A stretch of 7,647 bases of DNA from Acidobacteriaceae bacterium (lineage in GTDB: Bacteria; Acidobacteriota; Terriglobia; Terriglobales; Acidobacteriaceae), in the NCBI GenBank assembly GCA_003140705.1, contig PLKU01000509.1, positions 1 to 7,647 on the forward strand. The letters are read 5' to 3'. The notes under the pieces are model-generated. The model was not told where the DNA came from. It did not search any database and saw nothing but the letters and a program-made list of their open reading frames with translations. The translations under genes and the position numbers were made by a program. Below, one piece after another: positions 1-5,482 of the stretch (position 1 is its first letter; each line of letters starts with the position of its first letter).

Positions 1-107
1 GCCTGCCACCACTTGATCTTCCCCGCTGTGGCTCGTAGCAACACTTCCTGCAACTTCATCGCCCGCTCCGCTGGGGTCCTCGGATAGTTCTCCATGCTCC
101 CTCGCAT
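1..107 (-). CDS. ISNCY/IS481-like transposase, N-terminal fragment cut by the window edge
   Basis: Only the first 35 codons are in the window; the gene runs off the left edge. The reading begins MRGSMENYPRTPAERAMK and continues through an LQEVLLRA stretch to KIKWWQA. This resembles the start of ISNCY-type transposases (related to IS481, DDE catalysis), where a short helix precedes a helix-turn-helix that binds the IS ends. I chose the ATG at 107 because AAGGA lies 7 nt upstream; the in-frame ATG at 95 (MENYPRT) has a purine-rich stretch almost touching it, too close for a normal ribosome binding site. The DDE catalytic residues would lie outside the window, so whether the gene is intact cannot be judged. 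The family call rests on remembered similarity of the N-terminus. Confidence 0.72.
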   Translation of the reverse strand, partial: MRGSMENYPRTPAERAMKLQEVLLRATAGKIKWWQ

Positions 108-132
108 GGTTCCATCCTTGCCGCCCGAAAAG

Positions 133-175
133 CGGACATATCACTTGCTACGAATACCGGACATATTATTAGCTA
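133..175. repeat. Subterminal direct repeat pair of the left IS
   Basis: CGGACATATCACTTGCTA (133-150) and CGGACATATTATTAGCTA (158-175) are 18-nt copies that differ at three positions and start 25 nt apart. They lie between the transposase start and the presumed IS end. Such pairs are commonly transposase binding sites; that role is inferred, the repeat itself is read directly. Confidence 0.6.
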
Positions 176-256
176 ACGACAGTCGGCCACTCGGCAGTTA
201 CCTTCCAGTCAATACTCCTAAGGCCAAAATAGCTCGCGACGATCCCAAGACTCAGC

Positions 257-300
257 GTCACTTGGCGATAACTGGGCTTTGCACCAGTTGAGGCCGAATT
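257..300 (+). repeat. Dispersed ~40-bp intergenic repeat, copy 1
   Basis: This copy has the 15-nt core AACTGGGCTTTGCAC (270-284), found again at 3782 and, with one change, at 4573. Similarity extends to GTCA upstream and TTGAGGCC..AATT downstream: 35 of 44 aligned positions match copy 2, and 31 of the first 36 match copy 3. In this copy the core sits in a perfect stem, AACTGG (270-275) with CCAGTT (284-289), around an 8-nt loop. It lies between the left IS and the padR promoter. I do not recognise the family. Confidence 0.75.
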
Positions 301-471
301 ACCTGAGGCATCGGAACTCGGCCGCGTTGCCGATGTGTACCAGCCAAATGCCGATTAACTGACAATCCGACCGGAACCGTGGCACTGTGCGTAAGCCAAC
401 TCGGTGCGTGGCATTGCCTGTTCACGTGAATCCTTACACGGCCACAAAACGAGCCAATCGGACATCTCATA
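301..471. other. Non-coding leader upstream of the padR promoter
   Basis: No credible gene is seen on either strand. A perfect 10-bp palindrome TTCACGTGAA lies at 421-430, about 40 nt upstream of the -35 element, but a palindrome of this size can occur by chance. Two short similar stretches (GTGGCACTG and GTGGCATTG) are nearby with no clear meaning. GGACAT begins at 460 and recurs at 473 inside the promoter. Confidence 0.5.
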
Positions 472-500
472 TGGACATTGCATAGGAGTCGTGCTATCTT
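472..500 (+). promoter_or_regulatory. Sigma-70-type promoter of the padR-permease operon
   Basis: The -35 box TGGACA (472-477, five of six consensus) and the -10 box TATCTT (495-500, four of six) are separated by exactly 17 nt, predicting a transcript start near 507. That leaves a short leader holding the ribosome binding site of the GTG start at 526. The -35 box overlaps the second of two GGACAT repeats (460-465 and 473-478, 13 nt apart), a plausible place for an autorepressing PadR protein to bind. The operator role is inference. Confidence 0.55.
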
Positions 501-514
501 CTTTGGAATGGCAA

Positions 515-520
515 AAGGAG
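515..520 (+). promoter_or_regulatory. Ribosome binding site deciding the padR GTG start
   Basis: AAGGAG lies 5 nt before GTG at 526. The alternative ATG at 508 has no comparable site and would sit at the predicted transcript start. The site therefore favours the GTG, giving the N-terminus MSTDKSEVLQGTLDLMIL, which is usual for this PadR group. Confidence 0.75.
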
Positions 521-525
521 CAAGC

Positions 526-876
526 GTGAGTACAGATAAATCGGAAGTGTTGCAGGGAACATTGGATTTGATGATACTGAAGACCCTTCACGCGCTGGGT
601 CCATTGCATGGATTCGGCATTGCACGGCGCATCGAGCAGGTGAGTGAGGATGTTTTGACGCTGAACGAGGGCACTGTGTACACCTCCTTACTGAGGCTGC
701 AGCAACAAGGCTGGATTGATTCGGAGTGGGGAACATCGGAGAACAACCGCAAGGCCAGGTTCTACGCGATCACTAGGCGTGGACTAAAACAACTTGCAAT
801 CGAGACGGAAAATTGGAAGCGGATTTCCGGCGTGATCGGTCGCGTTTTGCGTTTGGAGGGGGGAAAACAGCTATGA
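526..876 (+). CDS. PadR-family transcriptional regulator (ADOP-linked)
   Basis: This 116-residue protein is almost entirely a PadR winged helix-turn-helix domain, normally a dimeric repressor that binds its own promoter. The N-terminal hallmark LQGTLDLMILKTL is at residues 9-21, followed by ALGPLHGFGIARRI (23-36). The recognition-helix region NEGTVYTSLLRLQQQGWI is at 47-64 and the wing, with the KARFYAIT strand, at about 65-83. It lacks the long C-terminal dimerisation domain of large PadR proteins, as expected for the short group found beside ADOP permeases in Acidobacteriota. Its stop overlaps the permease start (ATGA, 873-876), so the two are probably co-transcribed and translationally coupled. 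It likely represses the operon from the promoter at 472-500; the inducing ligand is unknown. Start chosen from the ribosome binding site at 515. Confidence 0.93.
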   Translation: MSTDKSEVLQGTLDLMILKTLHALGPLHGFGIARRIEQVSEDVLTLNEGTVYTSLLRLQQQGWIDSEWGTSENNRKARFYAITRRGLKQLAIETENWKRISGVIGRVLRLEGGKQL

Positions 877-3617
877 ATTCCGGGGCTTTTCGATTTGTGT
901 CGAGAGTTCGCGGTCTTTTCGGACAGAAGAAGGCGGAATCCGAATTTATCGGCGAGATGCAGATGCACCTTCAACTGCTAACGGAGAAGTTCATTCGACA
1001 AGGGATGAGTAGAGAGGATGCCGATTCAGCCGCGCGCAGCCAGTTCGGCAACACGACTTTGCTGCGTCAGCGCCATCGAGAATCGCGCACTTTTCTGTCT
1101 TTCTCTACTATCTTCCAAGATGTCCGATACGGCCTCCGCATGCTTCGCAAGAGTCCAGGTTTCACAGCCATCGCCGCGACTTCGCTGGCGCTTGCGATTG
1201 GCGCCAACACGGCGATCTTTTCGGTGGCGAAGATATTGCTCTACGAACGCCTGCATGTGGCCCATGCCGACCAACTGCGCATGTTGCGATGGACTGCGGA
1301 CCGACACAATGCGGTGCACGCCATGTGGGGCGACTTCGACACCGTGCCGGACGGAGAGATGATGGGCACCATTTTCTCCTATCCCGTGTACCAGCAGATG
1401 CGCGCACACAACCAGGTCTTGGAGGATCTGTTCGCCTACAAGGAAGACAGCATGAACGCCACCATGCGCGGCAAGGCGCAGCGCGTCAACGTGGCGATGG
1501 TCTCCGGCAACTTCTATTCTGCTTTGGGCACGCGGGCGCAGTTGGGCCGAGGCATTCAGGAGACTGACGATGATGTGCCTGGCGCAGGAGCGGTTGCGGT
1601 GATCAGCGAAGGAGTTTGGGAGCGCGAGTTTGGGCGTTCCCAGGCAGTCATTGGGCAGACAATCGACGTCAATCAGTCGCACTTTACCATCGTGGGAGTC
1701 AACCCGCGCGGCTTCACGGGAGCAAAAAACGTACAACAGTCTCCGGACATCTTCGTTCCGCTAAGCATGCAGCCATTGGTGGATCCTAAGGACAAGAAAG
1801 CTTCGCTGCTCGACGACTCCGAACTCTGGTGGCTCAACGTTGCCGGGCGGTCCAAACCGGGAGTATTGGACGCGCAGGCGCAGGCCGCGCTGAATGTGGA
1901 ATTGGCGGCAGCTACGCGGGCCACGATCCCGGTGAAGACCGGCGACACAATGCCTCACCTCGTCCTCGTTGATGGCAGCCGCGGGTTAAACTTTGTCGGG
2001 CGGACGTTCAAGAAGCCCGTCTATGTTCTCATCGCGCTCACCGGATTTGTGCTGCTGCTGGCTTGCGCGAATATCGCCAATTTGCAGCTGGCGCGGGGCT
2101 CGCAGCGCCAACGGGAGATGAGTGTGAGGCTGGCCCTTGGCGCTGGGCGTGGACGCGTGGTGCGGCAGTTGCTCACGGAGAGCATTCTGCTGGCGGCGCT
2201 TGGCGGGGCAGGCGGACTGTTTCTCGGCTACCTCGGGCGCAATGCGATTCCGAAGCTGATGGCGAATCCGTGGGACCTAAACCAGCTGAATGTTTCCATG
2301 GATTGGGGTGTATTCGCGTTCGCCTCGGCCATTACGTTGCTGACCGGACTGGCATTTGGAATTGCTCCCGCTTGGCTGGCGGCACGGGCCGAAGTGAGCA
2401 GCAGCTTGAAAGAGACCTCACAGACCACGACGCGACGGCGCAAGGGGCTCGGCGGCAAGTCCATCGTCACATTTCAGATTGCACTCTCAACCTTGCTGGT
2501 TGTGGGCGCGGGGCTGTTCCTGAGGTCTCTCTTTGCGCTTGATTCAATCGATGTCGGATTTCGCACAGACCATCTCATTCTCTTCGAGGTTTCGCCTCCG
2601 GTACAGCGCTATGGGCCAGGCAAAGACGTGCAACTGCATCAGCGGTTGGAGCAAGGGTTTGCCGCATTGCCGGGAGTGGAAGGAGTTGCGCCGAGCTGGA
2701 CGGCATATATCGCGGACAATATATCGAACGATGACTTCATTCCCGAGAGCGAGCCAGACTCCAACGATCACCATGGAGCCGAAGACGTGAACGCCGTCGG
2801 TAATTCGTTCTTTGAGACCATGGGCATCCCGATAATCGCTGGCCGTGGCTTTGGCCCCCAAGATACGGCGAGTTCACAGAGAGTGGCCATCATCAACCAG
2901 GCTCTGGCGAAGAAGAGATTCCCCAACATGGACCCGGTCGGCAGGCGCTTCCAGACCGGTGACGATAAGCGTGTTTGGGTCCGGATTGTGGGCGTCTGTG
3001 CCGACACACACTATGCAAGTCTTCGCCTTCCGGCTCCTCCTCAGTTCTTCATGCCGTATGTGCAGCAGCCCGATGTGGGCGGCATGACCTATGCGCTGCG
3101 CACGCAACTCGATCCTTCCCAGATTGGGCCCGCGCTGCGGCATGTTGTGCAGCAAGCCGACCGCGACCTCCCCGTCATCGACATGCGCACGCAGCGAGAG
3201 CAGATTGACGCCAACATTCAGATCGAACGAACGTTCGCCGCATTGACGGGCGCGTTCGGCGTGCTCGCGTTGGCTCTGGCATGCGTGGGGATCTACGGCG
3301 TCATGGCCTATTCCGTGGCTAACCGCAGAAATGAAATTGGTATCCGCATGGCACTGGGGGCGCAGCCGGGACAAGTGCGCGGGATGATTCTGCGCGAGAG
3401 CGCTTGGCTTGCTGTTGCAGGGATTGTTGTCGGGGTGGCTGCCGCGCTAGTGTTGACGAGGCTTATAAAGTCGATGCTGTATGGAATAGAAGCATACGAT
3501 CCACCGACGCTGGCCGGCGGAGTCTTGTTCCTGCTTGCAGTGGTGCTGGCGGCAAGCTGGATTCCAGCGCGGCGCGCGGCCGGTGTGCAGCCTACGGAAG
3601 CGTTGCGCCACGAATAA
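873..3617 (+). CDS. ADOP-family duplicated MacB/FtsX-like permease
   Basis: This 914-residue inner-membrane protein belongs to the acidobacterial duplicated orphan permease group. A cytoplasmic prefix (about residues 1-90) contains the FIGEMQMHLQLLTEKFIRQGM and AARSQFGN stretches typical of the family. Two MacB-type halves follow. Half one has a membrane segment at about 97-120, a large periplasmic core domain, then segments near 383-408, 437-458 and 480-503. Half two has segments near 530-552, 790-814, 843-864 and 880-902, with a second periplasmic core between the first two. FtsX-domain signatures appear twice, as MSVRLALGAGRGRVVRQLLTES and IGIRMALGAQPGQVRGMILRES, and the protein ends ARRAAGVQPTEALRHE. 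Relatives work as mechanotransmission permeases with an ABC ATPase, but none lies nearby, hence 'orphan'; substrate unknown. The ATG at 873 overlaps the padR stop and follows a GGAGGGGGG tract (855-863). Reading back to 813 would only extend it inside padR. No frame disruption is seen. Confidence 0.93.
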   Translation: MNSGAFRFVSRVRGLFGQKKAESEFIGEMQMHLQLLTEKFIRQGMSREDADSAARSQFGNTTLLRQRHRESRTFLSFSTIFQDVRYGLRMLRKSPGFTAIAATSLALAIGANTAIFSVAKILLYERLHVAHADQLRMLRWTADRHNAVHAMWGDFDTVPDGEMMGTIFSYPVYQQMRAHNQVLEDLFAYKEDSMNATMRGKAQRVNVAMVSGNFYSALGTRAQLGRGIQETDDDVPGAGAVAVISEGVWEREFGRSQAVIGQTIDVNQSHFTIVGVNPRGFTGAKNVQQSPDIFVPLSMQPLVDPKDKKASLLDDSELWWLNVAGRSKPGVLDAQAQAALNVELAAATRATIPVKTGDTMPHLVLVDGSRGLNFVGRTFKKPVYVLIALTGFVLLLACANIANLQLARGSQRQREMSVRLALGAGRGRVVRQLLTESILLAALGGAGGLFLGYLGRNAIPKLMANPWDLNQLNVSMDWGVFAFASAITLLTGLAFGIAPAWLAARAEVSSSLKETSQTTTRRRKGLGGKSIVTFQIALSTLLVVGAGLFLRSLFALDSIDVGFRTDHLILFEVSPPVQRYGPGKDVQLHQRLEQGFAALPGVEGVAPSWTAYIADNISNDDFIPESEPDSNDHHGAEDVNAVGNSFFETMGIPIIAGRGFGPQDTASSQRVAIINQALAKKRFPNMDPVGRRFQTGDDKRVWVRIVGVCADTHYASLRLPAPPQFFMPYVQQPDVGGMTYALRTQLDPSQIGPALRHVVQQADRDLPVIDMRTQREQIDANIQIERTFAALTGAFGVLALALACVGIYGVMAYSVANRRNEIGIRMALGAQPGQVRGMILRESAWLAVAGIVVGVAAALVLTRLIKSMLYGIEAYDPPTLAGGVLFLLAVVLAASWIPARRAAGVQPTEALRHE

Positions 3618-3925
3618 AAACCGAGGTTGGAGGTCGGAAACTCGAAGATTGGAAGGGTGGTACTTTCGGCTTATGCCAAATCTCTAGTGCGCTAATCGAG
3701 CGCCAAGCAGGCAAATTCCAAATTCCAGGGTTCCGCCTGGATCTTACCGGCAATTCGGAAATTGGGCGGTCAAATGTTGAAAACTGGGCTTTGCACGCTT
3801 TGAGGCCAATTCCCGAAGGAAATGGTCCGCAACTGGCGATATTGAGCAATCAGTATTTCCGAATTGCGGCCCAACCGGGCATAACGCGATTTCATTCCAC
3901 TTCTCGATGCCCTAAGATGTGGACC
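3618..3925. other. Non-coding gap between the permease and the DinB-like gene
   Basis: Open frames crossing this stretch have no recognisable domain, and the family-like part of the next protein starts only at 3926. It holds repeat copy 2 (3769-3811), a short tandem AAATTCC, and a small hairpin TCCAGG-GTTCCG-CCTGGA at 3724-3741. The hairpin has no following T run, so I do not call it a terminator. No convincing promoter for the downstream gene is visible. Confidence 0.5.
3769..3811 (+). repeat. Dispersed ~40-bp intergenic repeat, copy 2
   Basis: The 15-nt core AACTGGGCTTTGCAC (3782-3796) is identical to copy 1. Upstream GTCAAATGTTGA closely matches copy 3 (GTCAATTGTCGA), and downstream TTGAGGCC plus AATT matches copy 1. 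The right stem arm of copy 1 (CCAGTT) has changed here, so the small hairpin is not preserved. Orientation is the same as in the other copies. Confidence 0.75.
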
Positions 3926-4502
3926 ATGGACGCAAGCGCACCTGACATAAAGGACCTTAGGGACCAACTCGACGCGGCCGAGCGCGATGCCTGTGAGCTT
4001 GTAGCAAATCTCAACGAAGAGCGAGGTCGTTGGCGCCCCGCGACCGGTTCGTGGAGCGTGGCGGAATGCCTCGATCATCTTGCGATTGCGAACCGAGTAT
4101 ATTTGCACTCGATGAGGGAGCCAGCGATCCGCGCACGTGAGCAAGGGAGAATCAGGCTGGGCCCAGCGACACCCGGATTCGTAGGGGGGGTGGTTCGTGA
4201 GTATGTTGGAACCGCCGGTCAGGGCGCCATTCAGGATGAAGGCGCCTCAGAGTATCGAGCCGCGCGTGGCGCCATCGCTCGCTCAGTCTTTCGAAAGCTT
4301 CAGGACCTCACAGGATGAAGTACGTGCCTTCATCAGCGCATACGCCGACCTTGATCTAGCCGCAATTCGATTCCCAAACCCTTTTGTACGCGGCATCGGC
4401 TTCAGCCTAACTACCGGCCTACACGTCGTCACTGCTCATGAGAGGCGTCACCTGTGGCAGGCCCAGCGTGTGCGCCGGGCCGCGGGCGCCTCGGCTGCAT
4501 AG
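3926..4502 (+). pseudogene. DinB_2-superfamily protein gene, frameshifted at a G7 tract
   Basis: Two overlapping frames together encode one DinB-like four-helix protein, a fold that usually holds a metal with three histidines. The first half (from 3926) reads LRDQLDAAERDACELVANL and then GSWSVAECLDHLAIANRVYL (residues 41-60). The second half reads MLEPPVRAPFRMKAP, FPNPFVRGIGFSLTTGLHVV and AHERRHLWQA. The break is a run of seven G at 4184-4190: six G would read GGWFVSMLEPPV and give a continuous 191-residue protein with the triad H51, H171, H175. As written, translation leaves the family sequence after residue 88 and stops at 4318 (130 residues), losing two of three ligands. The cause may be mutation, slippage or a homopolymer sequencing error. 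The start is uncertain: ATG at 3917 is in frame too, and neither has a clear ribosome binding site. The exact reaction (hydrolase or thiol S-transferase type) is unknown. Confidence 0.85.
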
Positions 4503-4697
4503 ATTTTACGTTTTGAAAATTCAAGAACATGAGCATAATTCGCGCCTTGCTGATTAATGGTCAATTGTCGAAAACTGGGCTTAGCACCTGTTGAGCATAG
4601 GAAAGGTGCACTCTGAGCCAAGCATCCGCGCTGTAACCGCCTTCATTCCTGGACGCTGCGGCGTTCGCGGGACTAATCAACGACGTCAGATTCATGC
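4503..4697. other. Non-coding gap between the DinB-like and VOC genes
   Basis: No gene is supported on either strand. The stretch contains repeat copy 3 (4560-4595) and runs into the candidate promoter of the VOC gene. No terminator-like hairpin with a T tract follows the DinB-like stop. Confidence 0.45.
4560..4595 (+). repeat. Dispersed ~40-bp intergenic repeat, copy 3
   Basis: The core AACTGGGCTTAGCAC (4573-4587) differs from copies 1 and 2 by one base. From GTCAATTGTCGAAA through TTGAG it matches copy 2 at 30 of 36 positions and copy 1 at 31 of 36. The stem seen in copy 1 is kept with one mismatch (AACTGG 4573-4578 with CCTGTT 4587-4592) around an 8-nt loop, GCTTAGCA. Similarity to the other copies fades after TTGAG. 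Confidence 0.72.
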
Positions 4698-4725
4698 TTG
4701 CACTGTGATTCTCTTGGCGTAAGCT
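4698..4725 (+). promoter_or_regulatory. Possible promoter of the VOC gene
   Basis: TTGCAC (4698-4703) resembles a -35 box and TAAGCT (4720-4725) is a weak -10 box after a 16-nt spacer; a transcript would start about 20 nt before the ribosome binding site. The -10 match is poor (three of six), so this is only a candidate. Confidence 0.33.
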
Positions 4726-4744
4726 ATGGACAGCCGTTTTCCTT

Positions 4745-4750
4745 AGGAGG
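4745..4750 (+). promoter_or_regulatory. Ribosome binding site deciding the VOC gene start
   Basis: A full AGGAGG lies 4 nt before ATG at 4755. It fixes the start there rather than at the in-frame TTG at 4698, whose extra 19 residues have no family similarity. Confidence 0.8.
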
Positions 4751-4754
4751 CTGC

Positions 4755-5120
4755 ATGGCTTCAATCACCGGCTTTGGCGGTATATTTTTGCGAGCGGATG
4801 ATCCGAAAGCTCTGTATCAATGGTACGAGCGGCATCTCGGTCTGGTGAAGTCCGACGGAGCTTTCGCGTTTCCTGCGCCGTCGCAACACGCTCAGGTCGT
4901 CTTCGCCCTTTTCAAACAAGACAATGCATATTTCCCTCCGGCACAGAAAGCAATGATCAACCTCCAGGTGGATGACCTCGATGGAGTGCTGGACCGTTTG
5001 ATAGACGAAGGTGTCACGGTCGATCCGAAACGCGAAAGCTACGATTTTGGAAAGTTTGGCTGGATCACCGATCCGGAAGGAAATCGTGTCGAGCTTTGGC
5101 AGCCTGTCGCAACTGACTGA
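4755..5120 (+). CDS. VOC (glyoxalase/bleomycin-resistance/dioxygenase) superfamily protein
   Basis: This 121-residue soluble protein has the length of one VOC domain (two beta-alpha-beta-beta-beta modules). The first module runs from ITGFGGIFLRADDPKALYQWYERHLGL (residues 4-30). The second runs from MINLQVDDLDGVLDRLIDEGVTV (67-89) to the closing signature FGWITDPEGNRVELWQP (101-117), with E113 at the usual last metal-ligand position. Aligned by eye with glyoxalase I, the other ligand positions are not kept: Gly near 8-9 instead of His, a hydrophobic residue near 50 instead of Glu, and M67 instead of His. It is therefore unlikely to be a classical lactoylglutathione lyase and may bind a ligand without that chemistry. 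It appears to be a single-gene unit with its own strong ribosome binding site. Specific function unknown. Confidence 0.88.
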   Translation: MASITGFGGIFLRADDPKALYQWYERHLGLVKSDGAFAFPAPSQHAQVVFALFKQDNAYFPPAQKAMINLQVDDLDGVLDRLIDEGVTVDPKRESYDFGKFGWITDPEGNRVELWQPVATD

Positions 5121-5158
5121 TGCCGAGCTGGCCCAGATTAGTCCCCAGAAGTCTTAGT

Positions 5159-5231
5159 GCTGTATCTGGAGCGCCCCGCGACGCAACCTTGCGCAGCGGC
5201 ATGCTCCCAGACGGGGCGCTTCTGATACAGC
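5159..5231. repeat. 20-nt inverted repeat with 33-nt loop downstream of the VOC gene
   Basis: GCTGTATCTGGAGCGCCCCG (5159-5178) is the reverse complement of CGGGGCGCTTCTGATACAGC (5212-5231) at 18 of 20 positions. It begins 39 nt after the VOC stop, so a transcript could form a long GC-rich hairpin there. No T run follows the right arm, so it is not a classical intrinsic terminator. It could be a REP- or MITE-like element or a 3'-end structure. Its right edge lies only 2 nt from the CTTG taken as the IS91-like insertion site. Confidence 0.65.
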
Positions 5232-5233
5232 GA

Positions 5234-5268
5234 CTTGAAGGAAGCCGCCCACATAGGGAGGGCTATGT
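5234..5268 (-). other. Candidate oriIS end of the IS91-like element
   Basis: On the minus strand, downstream of the transposase, a perfect hairpin ACATAG-CCCTCC-CTATGT (5268-5251) is followed 13 nt later by CAAG (5237-5234; CTTG on the plus strand). IS91-family elements end, 3' of the transposase gene, with a small palindrome and insert next to a tetranucleotide such as CAAG or GAAC. The hairpin and CAAG are read directly; the oriIS role and the exact end (near 5238) are inferred. Confidence 0.45.
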
Positions 5269-5482
5269 ATTTTGAATCGGTCTGAGCGGTTGCGGAGGGA
5301 TCAGACACCGGCTGAATTGGGTGGATGTGCCGCTTTGACGGTGGGATGATGCGGTAGAACACCGCGATGGGGTGTCAGCGGAGGGCTGAAGAGATAGCCG
5401 GCCGAGTAATCCGCGACAGATGAGACAGGGGATCTGCGAACGCGCCGAAGCACGCGCAAGGGCCGAGGATGTGAATAGCGTT
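5238..5482 (-). other. Non-coding 3' tail of the IS91-like element
   Basis: About 245 nt separate the transposase stop from the presumed oriIS end. No supported gene is seen. Two overlapping, mutually exclusive hairpins lie here: GCGGT-AGAAC-ACCGC (5351-5365) and ACACC-GCGATGG-GGTGT (5359-5375). A long tail between the transposase gene and oriIS is compatible with the family; the hairpins' role is unknown. Confidence 0.4.

Larger units (their letters stand above)
1..181 (-). mobile_element. Insertion sequence (ISNCY/IS481-like), 5' terminus
   Basis: The element end is read from the leftward transposase fragment plus the non-coding DNA upstream of it, which carries two imperfect direct repeats (133-150 and 158-175). 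The outer limit is inferred: in element orientation the sequence at 181-172 reads TGTCGTTAGC, and a TGT start is typical of IS481-like ends. The opposite end and any target duplication are outside the window, so the boundary may be off by several bases. Confidence 0.55.

Noticed and set aside
421..430. TTCACGTGAA palindrome as an operator
   Set aside because: It is perfect but only 10 bp; several such palindromes are expected by chance in a window of this size, and it is not next to the promoter.
813..872. Upstream extension of the permease to 813
   Set aside because: The extra 20 residues lie inside padR and have no family similarity; the ATGA overlap at 873 is the normal coupled start.
3724..3741. 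Terminator for the padR-permease operon
   Set aside because: Only a 6-bp stem with no following T run, more than 100 nt after the stop.
3404..3925. Long N-terminal extension of the DinB-like frame back into the permease gene
   Set aside because: That part overlaps the permease C-terminus in another frame and shows no domain; family similarity begins at 3926.
257..4595. The three repeats as integron attC sites separating gene cassettes
   Set aside because: Copy 3 contains GTTGAGC, which fits GTTRRRY, but copies 1 and 2 do not fit, no matching inverse core is seen upstream, and the tyrosine recombinase here belongs to the IS91-like element rather than being a recognisable IntI.
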